This document shows, in pieces, positions 37,201 through 45,422 of a stretch of 64,000 nt of DNA (its first letter is position 1; every line of letters starts with the position of its first letter). The notes beneath the pieces were generated by a model, which did not search any database, was not told the origin of the DNA, and was given only the letters and a program-made list of their open reading frames with translations. Made by a program: the position numbers and the translations under genes. Origin of the DNA: Pseudomonas panipatensis (GTDB lineage: Bacteria; Pseudomonadota; Gammaproteobacteria; Pseudomonadales; Pseudomonadaceae); assembly GCF_900099785.1 (NCBI RefSeq), contig NZ_FNDS01000007.1:186001-250000 (forward strand), given 5' to 3'.

Positions 37201-40200
37201 GGCGATCAACCCGCCGGCCGGCGAGGTGCCGCCCAGTCTGTTGCCGCCGCCGCTCGACGAAGAGCCGGTGGACGAGGAGCTGCGTGAGGTCTTCATCGAG
37301 GAAGCCGGCGAGGTTCTGCAGACCATCGGTGAATACCTGCCGCGCTGGCAGGCCAACGTCGAGGACCGCGAGGCCCTGACGGAAATCCGCCGAGCCTTCC
37401 ACACCCTCAAGGGCAGCGGCCGCATGGTCCGCGCGCTGGTCATCGGCGAGCTGGCCTGGTCCATCGAGAACCTGCTCAACCGCGTGCTCGATCGCAGCAT
37501 CAGCGCGCATCCCGCGGTACTGCAGGTGGTCGCCGATGTGGTTGCGCTGATGCCGGCGCTGGTCGACGAATTCGCCGCCATTGCCCAGCGCCAACGCAAC
37601 GATGTCGACCTGCTCGCCGCCACCGCCCATGCCCTGGCCAAGGGGCAGCCGGTGCCGCCGCCGGAGGGCGACAAGGCCGCGCACGCCGCCGACGCCGTTG
37701 TCGAAGAAGCGCCACCCGCGGCGCAAGAAGACGAGGGCCTGGACCCGCAGTTGCTGGATATCTTCCGCAACGAGGCCGAGGCCCACCTGGAAACCCTGAT
37801 CGGCTTCCTGGCCGACTGCGCCCGCGAGCTGCCGCAGCCGGTCACTGACAACCTGCAGCGCGCCCTGCACACCCTCAAGGGCAGCGCGCACATGGCCGGG
37901 CTGCTGCCGATCGCCGAAGTGGCGACGCCGCTGGAACGGCTGGTCAAGGAGTTCAAGACCAACCTGCTCAAGGTCGACCTGCGCGAAGCCGAGCTGCTTC
38001 ACGAAGCCGAACAACTGTTCCGCGTCGGTCTCGACCAACTGGCCGCCGGCCAGCCGCTGGCGCCCATCGCCGGCAGCGCCGAGCTGCTCGAGCGGATCGC
38101 GCAGATCCAGCAGGAGCGCCTGGAAGCCGCCGCCGCCCAACGACGCGGCGACAGCGGCCAGGGCAGCGATCCGCAAGTGCTCGGCCTGTTCCTCAGCGAA
38201 GGCATGGACATCCTGCTGGATGCCGAAGAACTGCTCGGCCGCTGGCGCCAGCATCCGCAGGAGCGCCAGGAACTGGGCGCCCTGCACGACGAACTGACGA
38301 CCCTCAGGCACAGTGCGCAACTTGCCGAGCTGCCGCAGATGGCCGAGCTGTGCGAGGCGCTGCTGGCGGTCTACGAAGCGGTGCAGGAGAGACGGCTGAC
38401 GGTCGCCGACGATTTCTTCGCTGCCGCCGCCGATGCCCATGAGGCATTGATCGGCATGATGGACCAGGTGGCGGCGGCGCTGGAGGTTTCTGCCTGTCCG
38501 CAGCAGATCGCGGCCTTGCGGCAACTGCTCGACAACGCGCCGGCCGAACCTGACGAAGCGCCATCGAGCGTGCTGCCAGAACTGGACATGGCGTTCATCG
38601 ACCTCGATGGCCTGAGTCCCGACGATTTCCCTGCGGAAGACGAAGACCTGCTGCTGAATCCGCGACCGACGGCGATCGAAGACCTCCCCGAAGAGCTGAA
38701 ATGGCCTGCGGCGGAGCCGCAGCAGGCAGTGGCCGAACATCCGCAGGAAAGCGCCGCACAACCGGAGTCCGCGGCGTCGAGCGCGCTGGACGACGAGATG
38801 GTGGCGATCTTCCTGGAAGAAGCCGTGGACATCCTCGACAGCGCCGGCCAGGCATTGGACCAATGGTGCCAGGCCCCGGAAACGCTGGCGCCGCTGTCCA
38901 CCCTGCAGCGCGACCTGCATACCCTCAAGGGTGGCGCGCGCATGGCGGATATCCGCGCGATCGGCGATCTCTCCCATGAGCTGGAATCGCTCTACGAGGG
39001 GCTGCTCGATCGCCGCTACCAATCCAGCGCCGCCCTCGGCGAGCTGCTGCATCAGTGCCACGATTGCCTGGCCCGCCAGTTGGAGCAACTGCAGGCCGGC
39101 GCGCCCTTGAGCGACCCGCAGGCGCTGATCGAGCGCATCCGTGCCTTCCGCCAGAACCCCGCGGAATTGACCGCGCCGCTGGCACCGGCACAACCTGAAG
39201 CCGAAGCCGAAGCCGAAGCCGAAGCCGAAGCCGAAGCCGAAGCCGAAGCCGAAGCCGAAGCCGAAGCGCCGCTGGCCGCGCTCGATGGGGAAGACCCGGC
39301 GTCGATTCAAGCCGGCGACGAACCCCGCGCCATCGAAGAAGTGGATCTGGCCACCTTCCTGCAAGGGGTGGAAAGCGACATCGACGCCCAGACGGAGCCG
39401 CGCGGCGAGACGCCGCCCGAGGCCGCGCCTGGGCTGTCGCCTGACGAGTTCGTCGTGAACGAGGTTCACGATCAGGAATTGCTGGATATCTTCCTCGAAG
39501 AAGGCTTCGACATCCTCGAGAGTGCCGCCGGCGCCTTGCAGCGCTGGATGGGCAACGTCGACAACAGCGTCGAACTGGAAGCCCTGCAGCGCGACCTGCA
39601 CACCCTCAAGGGTGGCGCGCGCATGGCCGAAGTGCGCCCCATCGGCGACCTCGCCCACGAACTGGAATACCTCTACGAAGGCCTGTGCGCCGGGCGCATG
39701 CGCGCCAGTCCGGGGCTCTTCGCGCTGCTGCAGCGCTGCCACGACCGCCTGGCGGAGATGCTCGATGCGGTGCAGGCCAAGCGCGCGGTTCCCGAAGGCG
39801 ACAGCCTGGTCGAGGCGATCCGCGCCTTCCGCGCGAACCCCGACGAACAACTGAGCGTGCCGCCGAGCGTCACCCTGCAGCCGTTGCCCGCGCTGGCGTC
39901 GCTGGCCGACGATGCGGCGGCGGACATCCTCGACATCTTCCTCGAAGAAGCCGACGACCTGCTCGAAGCCATGGAACAGTGCCTCGGGCGCTGGGATGCC
40001 GAGGCCGATCACGGCGCCCTCGACGAATTGCAGCGCATCCTCCACACCCTCAAGGGCGGTGCGCGACTGGCCGGGCAGAACGCCCTGGGCGACCTCGCTC
40101 ACGACCTGGAAGAGCACCTGAGCGATGCCCAGCGCCAGGGCGCGCCCTGGCCGGACAGCCTGCTGCTGGACGTGCAGTCGGGCTTCGAAGGCTTGCAGAG

Positions 40201-42295
40201 TGAAGTGGACAGCCTGCGCCAGCGCCTGGGTGAAGCCGATGCCGCCGCCGAGGCGGAAGCCGAAGCACAGGCCGCTGCGCCGAGCGCCGCGGACATTCCG
40301 GCGCCGGTCCCGGTCCTGCCGAGCGGCGCCATCATGGCGGTCGCGGAAGCGCCGCGCAGCGAGCCGGCGAGAGTCCTGCCCTTCGTCAAGCGCGCCCAGG
40401 AGGCCGCCCAGGAAGCGGCGGCACGCCGTGCGCCGCAGGAACTGGTCAAGGTGCCCGCGCAACTGCTGGAAAACCTGGTCAACCTGGCGGGGGAAACCTC
40501 CATCTTCCGCGGCCGCGTCGAGCAGCAGGTGAGCGACGTGGGCGCGACGCTGGGGGAAATGGAAGCGACCATCGAACGGGTGCGCGACCAACTGCGCCGC
40601 CTGGATACCGAGACCCAGGCGCAGATTCTCTCGCGCCACCAGGCCGATGCCGAACGCGCCGGCTACGAGGAATTCGACCCGCTGGAGATGGACCGCTACT
40701 CGCAATTGCAGCAGCTGTCCCGCGCGCTCTTCGAGTCGGCGTCCGACCTCTTCGACCTCAAGGAAACCCTGGCGACCAAGAACCGCGACGCGGAAACCCT
40801 GCTGCTGCAACAGGCGCGGGTCAACACCGAGTTGCAGGAAGGCCTGATGCGTACCCGCATGGTGCCCTTCGATCGCCTGGTGCCGCGCCTGCGGCGCATC
40901 GTCCGGCAGGTCGCCGGCGAGTTGGGCAAGCAGGTCGAATTCATCGTCGGCAACGCCGAAGGCGAAATGGACCGCAGCGTGCTCGAACGCATCGTCGCGC
41001 CGCTGGAGCATATGCTGCGCAACGCCGTCGACCACGGTATCGAATCCGCCGAGACGCGCCGTGCCGCCGGCAAACCGGAGGCCGGCACCATCCGCCTGAC
41101 CCTCGGACGCGAGGGCGGCGACATTCTCCTGACCCTGGCCGACGACGGTGGCGGTATCCGCCTCGACGCGGTGCGCCGCAAGGCCATCGAACGCGGCCTG
41201 ATGGCGGCGGACGCCGAGCTGTCCGAGCATGACGTGCTGCAGTTCATCCTCGAGGCCGGGTTCAGTACCGCCGAGAAGCTCACGCAGATTTCCGGGCGCG
41301 GTGTCGGTCTCGACGTGGTCAACGCCGAGGTCAAGCAACTCGGCGGCTCGATGAGCATCCATTCGGAAGCGGGGCAGGGCACGCGCTTCAACATCCGCCT
41401 GCCGTTCACCGTGTCGGTGAACCGTGCGCTCATGGTGCTCTCCGGCGAAGACCTGTACGCCGTGCCGCTGAACACCATCGAGGGCATCGTGCGGGTTTCC
41501 CCCTATGAGCTGGAGGCGCTCTACGAGGGCGGCGCCAACGAAGGGCACGCCCCGCGCTTCGAATACGCCGGGCAGGACTACGAGCTGAAATACCTCGGCG
41601 ACCTGCTGAACAACGGCCAGCAGCCGAAACTGGTCGGCCAGTCGCTGCCGTTGCCGGTGATCCTGGTGCGCTCCGCCGAGCACGCGGTGGCAGTCCAGGT
41701 CGACGCCCTGGCCGGCTCCCGCGAAATCGTGGTGAAGAGCCTCGGCGCGCAGTTCGCCGGGGTCGGCGGAATCTCCGGCGCGACCATCCTCGGTGACGGT
41801 CGCGTGGTGGTGATTCTCGACCTGCTGGCGACCATCCGTGCGCGCCTGGCCAGTCTCGCCCTGCACGCCCAGCCAAACCGCGCGCTGCCCAATGCGCCGC
41901 TGGCCGAAGGCGAGCAGCAACGGCCGACCCTGGTCATGGTGGTGGACGACTCGGTCACCGTGCGCAAGGTCACCAGCCGCCTGCTGGAGCGCAACGGCAT
42001 GAACGTACTGACCGCCAAGGACGGGGTGGACGCGATCGCCCAACTGCAGGAACACAAGCCCGACATCATGCTGCTGGACATCGAGATGCCACGCATGGAC
42101 GGCTTCGAGGTCGCGACCCTGGTACGCCACGACGAACGCCTGAAGGACCTGCCGATCATCATGATCACCTCGCGTACTGGCGAGAAGCACCGCGAGCGTG
42201 CGCTGGGTATCGGTGTCAACCGCTACCTCGGCAAGCCCTATCAGGAATCCGAGCTGCTCGACAGCATTATCCAACTGGTCAACTCCCATGCCTGA
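34271..42295 (+). CDS. chpA: Hybrid chemotaxis histidine kinase ChpA, enlarged
   Basis: Central kinase of the Pil-Chp pathway, cytoplasmic and polar. About 2,674 residues from ATG 34271 (GGAG five bases upstream), against 2,472 that I recall in PAO1. Phosphotransfer modules in order: YVHQVRG (~48), LLTQVRG with Thr (~475), FHTLKGS (~1043), LHTLKGS (~1199), LTTLRHS with Thr (~1343), LHTLKGG (~1549), LHTLKGG (~1776), LHTLKGG (~1924): six Hpt and two Thr-bearing. Then the CheA core: dimerisation helices, N-box NAVDHGIES (~2250), DDGGGIR, GRGVGLDVV, a CheW domain, and a receiver from ~2555 with VDDS, LLDIEMPRMDG and GKPY. Acidic linkers fill residues ~570-1000 and ~1640-1700, including a Glu-Ala repeat. 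The stop overlaps chpB by 8 bp. Confidence 0.97.
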   Translation: MGDRHDYVALEWVKGEIAETLKQARQALEAFVENPQDPTRMGFCLAYVHQVRGTLQMVEFYGAALLAEEMEQLTQALIDKRVPSQGEALEVLMQAILQLPAYLDRIQSARRDLPMVVLPLLNDLRAARGEKLLSETSLFSPDLSQGKPVLPSDALARLRTAELPALLRKLRQMLQVALVGVIRNQDLPTNLGYLARVFARLESLCQDAPLGRLWTIASAIIEGLANGSIANGTTVRNLLRQVDREFKRLVEQGVDGMNQAAPDELVKNLLFYVAKASDQTPKVRAVKDEYRLDDALPGAAVVDEERARLAGPDRDAMRSVVGALCEELVRVKDSLDLFVRSDRASVGELQGLVTPLKQIADTLAVLGFGQPRKVILDQIEVVGSIASGQREPSDAVLMDVAGALLYVEATLAGMAGPSEEPGSEENHLPTTDVEQIHQVVIKEARNGLEQAKDAIIEFIASQWNHDHLARVPELLTQVRGGLAMIAQTRAANLLDACNRYIQEQLLVRKAVPDWTSLDTLADAITGVEYYLERLSEDRGSQGELILDVAEESLDTLGYSLTPRPSILDAPSEPEPEPEPEALSVPPADPFAEIDSLAAEAAEAVVKEQAVPEPAPLDLAALMPASAIDDTVAPLASELPAQTEPEWQLPVAQASVPLPDGDELDLEPHHEAEAPSALLASDDNWTLGEIAAPDAVEEGIDFSLDAPLENAQGSAESVSEPSWELASAYTSPSGEPLPDSLDLAVADNADFDLSHFDLSDTPGAAASEPLATVEGWTLAELPPPIDQREPEAAPAEPDWELAEQLPAVPAELPGGREWLSLEELLRNEATEPASAPQSVEPDAAPASAVADELNWDMAGAPATSEPLPALEDWQLTAADEAPEQSSAELGDFVALDELSGLEPLEPLEDWPQAESLALDEPSADAALPGAGEQAWDALGMAGLDLPEVELPTPPVAPVAAEAAAKPLSLAEVMAAPAQAINPPAGEVPPSLLPPPLDEEPVDEELREVFIEEAGEVLQTIGEYLPRWQANVEDREALTEIRRAFHTLKGSGRMVRALVIGELAWSIENLLNRVLDRSISAHPAVLQVVADVVALMPALVDEFAAIAQRQRNDVDLLAATAHALAKGQPVPPPEGDKAAHAADAVVEEAPPAAQEDEGLDPQLLDIFRNEAEAHLETLIGFLADCARELPQPVTDNLQRALHTLKGSAHMAGLLPIAEVATPLERLVKEFKTNLLKVDLREAELLHEAEQLFRVGLDQLAAGQPLAPIAGSAELLERIAQIQQERLEAAAAQRRGDSGQGSDPQVLGLFLSEGMDILLDAEELLGRWRQHPQERQELGALHDELTTLRHSAQLAELPQMAELCEALLAVYEAVQERRLTVADDFFAAAADAHEALIGMMDQVAAALEVSACPQQIAALRQLLDNAPAEPDEAPSSVLPELDMAFIDLDGLSPDDFPAEDEDLLLNPRPTAIEDLPEELKWPAAEPQQAVAEHPQESAAQPESAASSALDDEMVAIFLEEAVDILDSAGQALDQWCQAPETLAPLSTLQRDLHTLKGGARMADIRAIGDLSHELESLYEGLLDRRYQSSAALGELLHQCHDCLARQLEQLQAGAPLSDPQALIERIRAFRQNPAELTAPLAPAQPEAEAEAEAEAEAEAEAEAEAEAEAPLAALDGEDPASIQAGDEPRAIEEVDLATFLQGVESDIDAQTEPRGETPPEAAPGLSPDEFVVNEVHDQELLDIFLEEGFDILESAAGALQRWMGNVDNSVELEALQRDLHTLKGGARMAEVRPIGDLAHELEYLYEGLCAGRMRASPGLFALLQRCHDRLAEMLDAVQAKRAVPEGDSLVEAIRAFRANPDEQLSVPPSVTLQPLPALASLADDAAADILDIFLEEADDLLEAMEQCLGRWDAEADHGALDELQRILHTLKGGARLAGQNALGDLAHDLEEHLSDAQRQGAPWPDSLLLDVQSGFEGLQSEVDSLRQRLGEADAAAEAEAEAQAAAPSAADIPAPVPVLPSGAIMAVAEAPRSEPARVLPFVKRAQEAAQEAAARRAPQELVKVPAQLLENLVNLAGETSIFRGRVEQQVSDVGATLGEMEATIERVRDQLRRLDTETQAQILSRHQADAERAGYEEFDPLEMDRYSQLQQLSRALFESASDLFDLKETLATKNRDAETLLLQQARVNTELQEGLMRTRMVPFDRLVPRLRRIVRQVAGELGKQVEFIVGNAEGEMDRSVLERIVAPLEHMLRNAVDHGIESAETRRAAGKPEAGTIRLTLGREGGDILLTLADDGGGIRLDAVRRKAIERGLMAADAELSEHDVLQFILEAGFSTAEKLTQISGRGVGLDVVNAEVKQLGGSMSIHSEAGQGTRFNIRLPFTVSVNRALMVLSGEDLYAVPLNTIEGIVRVSPYELEALYEGGANEGHAPRFEYAGQDYELKYLGDLLNNGQQPKLVGQSLPLPVILVRSAEHAVAVQVDALAGSREIVVKSLGAQFAGVGGISGATILGDGRVVVILDLLATIRARLASLALHAQPNRALPNAPLAEGEQQRPTLVMVVDDSVTVRKVTSRLLERNGMNVLTAKDGVDAIAQLQEHKPDIMLLDIEMPRMDGFEVATLVRHDERLKDLPIIMITSRTGEKHRERALGIGVNRYLGKPYQESELLDSIIQLVNSHA
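35984..36007 (+). repeat. Hexanucleotide GAGCCC repeat in chpA (Glu-Pro tract)
   Basis: Four perfect in-frame copies of GAGCCC, followed by a divergent GAGGCC, encoding (Glu-Pro)4 Glu-Ala at about residues 572-581 in the acidic linker after the second phosphotransfer module. Confidence 0.85.
39197..39262 (+). repeat. Hexanucleotide GAAGCC repeat in chpA (Glu-Ala tract)
   Basis: Eleven perfect tandem copies of GAAGCC followed by one GAAGCG, in frame, encoding (Glu-Ala)12 at about residues 1643-1666 between two Hpt modules. Copy-number change by slippage would keep the frame. Confidence 0.95.
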
Positions 42296-43325
42296 TCAAG
42301 CCGGTGCAAGGATTGCGGTGATAGCCGACACCTCGCTGCAGCGACATGTCCTGCAGCAGGCCCTGGCGGGCCATGGCTATCGGGTGGTGCTCAATAGCGA
42401 CCCGGGACGCCTCGACGAGGCGCAACTGGAAGCCTGCGAGACCGACCTGTGGCTGCTCGATCTGGCCCAGCAGGAAGACTCGCCGCTGCTCGATAGCCTG
42501 CTGGAACAGTCGCGGGTGCCGGTACTGTTCGGCGAAGGCCACGCGCCCGAGCGGCATTCGGAACATTACCCGCGCTGGGAGCGTCGCCTGGTCGGCAAGC
42601 TGCGCCGTCTGGTGGGCGATCCCAGCGGCGGCGTCGGCCTGAGCCTAGAAGCCCTGCTGGCGGAGGCCCAGCGGCCGAGCCGTATCAGCCTGCCGGAAGA
42701 CCTCGCGGCCTCGCCGCTGCAGGCCGGCGAGCCGGCACGGCAGGTCTGGCTGCTGGCTGCTTCCCTGGGCGGTCCGGCGGCGGTGAAAGCCTTCCTCGAC
42801 GCCCTGCCCGGCGGTTTGCCGGTGGCTTTCCTCTATGCCCAGCACATCGACCCGGCGTTCGAACAGAACCTGCCGCAGGCGGTCGGCCGGCATAGCCAGT
42901 GGCACGTCAATCCATCCCGCGATGGCGATTGGCTGCGCTCCGGCGAGGTGGTCGTGGTGCCGGTGCGCCAGGAACTGGGCTTCGCCGAGGATGGCCGCAT
43001 GCGCCTGTACCCGCGCGCCTGGCCGGAGCCCTACAGTCCGTCCATCGATCAAATGATGCTGAACCTGGCGCAACAGTTCGGCAGCCAGTGTGGCGTGATA
43101 GCGTTCAGCGGTATGTGCAGCGACGGCAGCGCGGCGGCGGCTTATGTGCGCCGCCAGGGCGCCGAGATCTGGACCCAGCGTGCCGATAGCTGCGCCTGTT
43201 CGAGCATGCCGGACAGCTTGCGCGAAGGCGGTTACAGTAGCTTTTCGGCCGATCCGCGCGAGCTGGCGGCGGCCCTGGTCAATCATCTGGCGGCGCAGTG
43301 CGTGTCGCCTGGAGTGGAGTCATGA
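42288..43325 (+). CDS. chpB: CheB-type methylesterase ChpB
   Basis: Receptor glutamate methylesterase, predicted antagonist of PilK on PilJ. 345 residues. The C-terminal esterase domain (about 160-345) has the catalytic triad settings AASLGGPAAV (Ser), AQHIDP (His) and FSGMCSDGSA (Asp). Residues about 8-110 resemble a receiver fold, but the acidic pair is reduced (VIADTS) and no phospho-site consensus follows, so it is probably not controlled like enteric CheB. Overlaps chpA by 8 bp and chpC by ATGA. Confidence 0.94.
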   Translation: MPDQAGARIAVIADTSLQRHVLQQALAGHGYRVVLNSDPGRLDEAQLEACETDLWLLDLAQQEDSPLLDSLLEQSRVPVLFGEGHAPERHSEHYPRWERRLVGKLRRLVGDPSGGVGLSLEALLAEAQRPSRISLPEDLAASPLQAGEPARQVWLLAASLGGPAAVKAFLDALPGGLPVAFLYAQHIDPAFEQNLPQAVGRHSQWHVNPSRDGDWLRSGEVVVVPVRQELGFAEDGRMRLYPRAWPEPYSPSIDQMMLNLAQQFGSQCGVIAFSGMCSDGSAAAAYVRRQGAEIWTQRADSCACSSMPDSLREGGYSSFSADPRELAAALVNHLAAQCVSPGVES

Positions 43326-43837
43326 GCGATCTTTCCCTGCCACAGGAAACCGTAGCCACCGCCGTCGCGGCCAAGCCTCCGGCCAAGGACGAGGCGCCAT
43401 CCAGCCTGACCGGCCTGCTGGTGCCGCTGAGCGATCGCACCCTGTTGCTGCCCAACGTCGCCGTGGCCGAGCTCATCACCTACCGTCCGCCGCAGACCCA
43501 GCCGGGCTTGCCGGCCTGGTACCTGGGGCAGATCGCCTGGCGCGACCTGCGCCTGCCGCTGCTGTCCTTCGAGGCTGCATCCCGCGGCAGCGCCGAGGTT
43601 GGCGCCGGCGCGCGGGTCATCGTCATCAACGCCCTCGGTGGGCGGCCGCAGGTCAAGTTCCTCGCCCTGTTGGTGCAAGGTATCCCGCGTTCGGTGAAGG
43701 TCGGCCCGGAGCTGGCTCGCGCCGACGTCGAACTGGCGCCGCTGGAGCTGGCAGCGGTCAGCATCGGCCCTGATCTGGCGCGTATCCCCGACCTGGTCGC
43801 GCTGGAGCAGAAGCTCGCCGACGCCGGGCTGATCTGA
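43322..43837 (+). CDS. chpC: CheW-like protein ChpC
   Basis: Second CheW-type adaptor, thought to link other receptors to ChpA. 171 residues: a Pro/Ala-rich N-terminus of about 30 residues, then a CheW domain (LLVPLSDRTLLLPNVAVAEL, WYLGQIAWRDLRLPLLSFE). The ATG at 43322 overlaps the chpB stop. Confidence 0.94.
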   Translation: MSDLSLPQETVATAVAAKPPAKDEAPSSLTGLLVPLSDRTLLLPNVAVAELITYRPPQTQPGLPAWYLGQIAWRDLRLPLLSFEAASRGSAEVGAGARVIVINALGGRPQVKFLALLVQGIPRSVKVGPELARADVELAPLELAAVSIGPDLARIPDLVALEQKLADAGLI

Positions 43838-43845
43838 GGCCGCCG

Positions 43846-44652
43846 ATGGCCATGCGGCATGCCTGGCTGGGTGGCCGGGACAGCGGCTCCGGCTTCGAGG
43901 TGGCCAGTGCCAGCCTCAGCGGCCATCGTTTCGAAAAACATAGCCACGACGAATTCGTCATCAGCGCCAACCTCTGCGGCCGCGAGGATATCTGGCTCGA
44001 TGGGCGCGCCTTCAGTGCCGGCAGCGGCGACATCACCGCGTACAACCCCGGACAGATCCAGGGCGGCGGCGCCGCCGACGGCCAGCCGTGGCGCTTCGTC
44101 AGCCTTTATGTGCCGGAGACGGCCCTGGCCGAGAGCCTGGGTCTGCAACGCGTCGCCTTCGACCGGCCGCTGCTGCGCCAGCCCGCATTGGCCGCGGAAC
44201 TCGCCGTGGCGGTGGCGCAGGCGCTGTCCGCCGACGCCTTCGTCAGCGAGCGTGGCGAGGAGCACCTGACCCTGTTGCTGGGCTCGCTGTCGCAGGCCGT
44301 GGGCACTCACCTGCCGCCCGCCACGGCGCTGGGCCGGCGCCCCGTCGAGCAGTTGCAGGCGTTACTCGCCGCCAACCTCGCCGAATCCCTCAGCCTCGAC
44401 GCCATGGCGGCGCAGGTGCAGGTGTCGAAATTCCATTTGCTGCGGGCCTTCAAGCAGCACACCGGCCTCAGCCCGAGGCAATGGGCCATGCAACTGCGCA
44501 CGCGGCGCGCTCTGGCGTTGCTGCGCGGCGGCCAGTCGGTGGGGGAGGTGGCGCATGCCCTGGGCTTCGCCGATCAGAGCCACCTGACCCGCTATTTCAG
44601 CCGCGCCTATGGGGTGAGTCCGGGGCGCTACCAGCGCAGCTTGCGCGGCTGA
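43846..44652 (+). CDS. chpD: AraC family regulator ChpD
   Basis: 268 residues: an N-terminal cupin-like sensor domain (HSHDE-type HKSHDEF region near FEKHSHDEFVISAN) and a C-terminal double helix-turn-helix (LDAMAAQVQVSKFHLLRAFK and GEVAHALGFADQSHLTRYF, then FSRAYGVSPGRYQRS). Transcription factor of unknown targets; in PAO1 chpD and chpE are not needed for twitching. Start at 43846; an ATG at 43852 is also possible. Confidence 0.92.
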   Translation: MAMRHAWLGGRDSGSGFEVASASLSGHRFEKHSHDEFVISANLCGREDIWLDGRAFSAGSGDITAYNPGQIQGGGAADGQPWRFVSLYVPETALAESLGLQRVAFDRPLLRQPALAAELAVAVAQALSADAFVSERGEEHLTLLLGSLSQAVGTHLPPATALGRRPVEQLQALLAANLAESLSLDAMAAQVQVSKFHLLRAFKQHTGLSPRQWAMQLRTRRALALLRGGQSVGEVAHALGFADQSHLTRYFSRAYGVSPGRYQRSLRG

Positions 44653-44732
44653 GACCGAGCAATCCGGTTCAAGTTTTCCCGCTCGGCCCTGCGGATAATC
44701 GCGGCAATCGTGATTCTCTGGAGTGCCCTGGC

Positions 44733-45344
44733 ATGCTCGCCATCTTCTTCGCCGCCCTGTTGTTCGGCTTCGCTTTCAATGTCTCCCCAGGCGCGGTGTT
44801 CAGCGAAACCCTGCGCCGCGGCCTGACCGGCGGCTTCCGCCCGGCGCTGCTGGTGCAACTCGGCTCGCTGATCGGCGATGCGCTCTGGGCGCTGATCGGG
44901 CTCACCGGGCTGGCCCTGCTGCTGGCCCATGAGCAGGTGCGTCTGCCGCTGACGCTGGCCTGCGCCGCCTACCTGGCCTGGCTTGGCGTCCAGGGCCTGC
45001 GGGATGCCTGGCGGCCGCCGCTGGACGATATCGCGGCGGCGACTTCTGCCGGCAACGCCTTCGCCTCGGGGGCGGTGATCTCTCTGTCGAATCCGAAGAA
45101 CCTGGTGTACTGGGGCGCCTTGGGCAGCGCGCTGGCAGGCATCGTCGAAGGCGTGCCGAGCCAGTCGCAGTCGCTGGTGTTCTTCGCGGGCTTCATGCTC
45201 TCGTCGCTGATCTGGTGCTTCCTCTGCGCGGCCCTGGTGGATTGGCTGCGGCGCAACACCTCGCTGTTCTGGCATCGCGTCAGCTACGCCGGCTGCGGCC
45301 TGCTGTTGCTGGGCCTGGCCGGCGTGGCCCTGCGCGGAATCTGA
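44733..45344 (+). CDS. chpE: LysE family transporter ChpE
   Basis: 203-residue inner-membrane protein with about six helices. It begins MLAIFFAALLFGFAFNVSPG, matching LysE/RhtB exporters (the N-terminal NxxPG motif), and has ISLSNPKNLVYWGAL. Likely exports an amino acid or derivative; the substrate is unknown. 80 bp after chpD; last gene of the Pil-Chp cluster. Confidence 0.92.
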   Translation: MLAIFFAALLFGFAFNVSPGAVFSETLRRGLTGGFRPALLVQLGSLIGDALWALIGLTGLALLLAHEQVRLPLTLACAAYLAWLGVQGLRDAWRPPLDDIAAATSAGNAFASGAVISLSNPKNLVYWGALGSALAGIVEGVPSQSQSLVFFAGFMLSSLIWCFLCAALVDWLRRNTSLFWHRVSYAGCGLLLLGLAGVALRGI

Positions 45345-45353
45345 GCGCTCGCC

Positions 45354-45416
45354 CGTAGGATGGCGTGGAGCGAAGCGATACCCATCGGCAACGATCCCGA
45401 GCGCTTCCGCCCTACG
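45354..45416. repeat. Dispersed intergenic repeat-like sequence (CGTAGGATGG...CCTACG)
   Basis: A 63-bp sequence bounded by CGTAGG and CCTACG, containing GGAGCGAAGCGATACCCATC. Sequences of the type GTAGGATGG-GAGCG-AGCGATACCCATC recur between genes in many Pseudomonas genomes. It fills most of the gap between the convergent chpE and rsmE. Confidence 0.6.
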
Positions 45417-45422
45417 CCGACC

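Noticed and set aside
36143-42289. A 2,048-codon open frame antisense to chpA
   Set aside because: It mirrors chpA in a high-GC gene, has low-complexity Gln/Arg/His/Leu composition, no motifs and no start site signal. A shadow frame.
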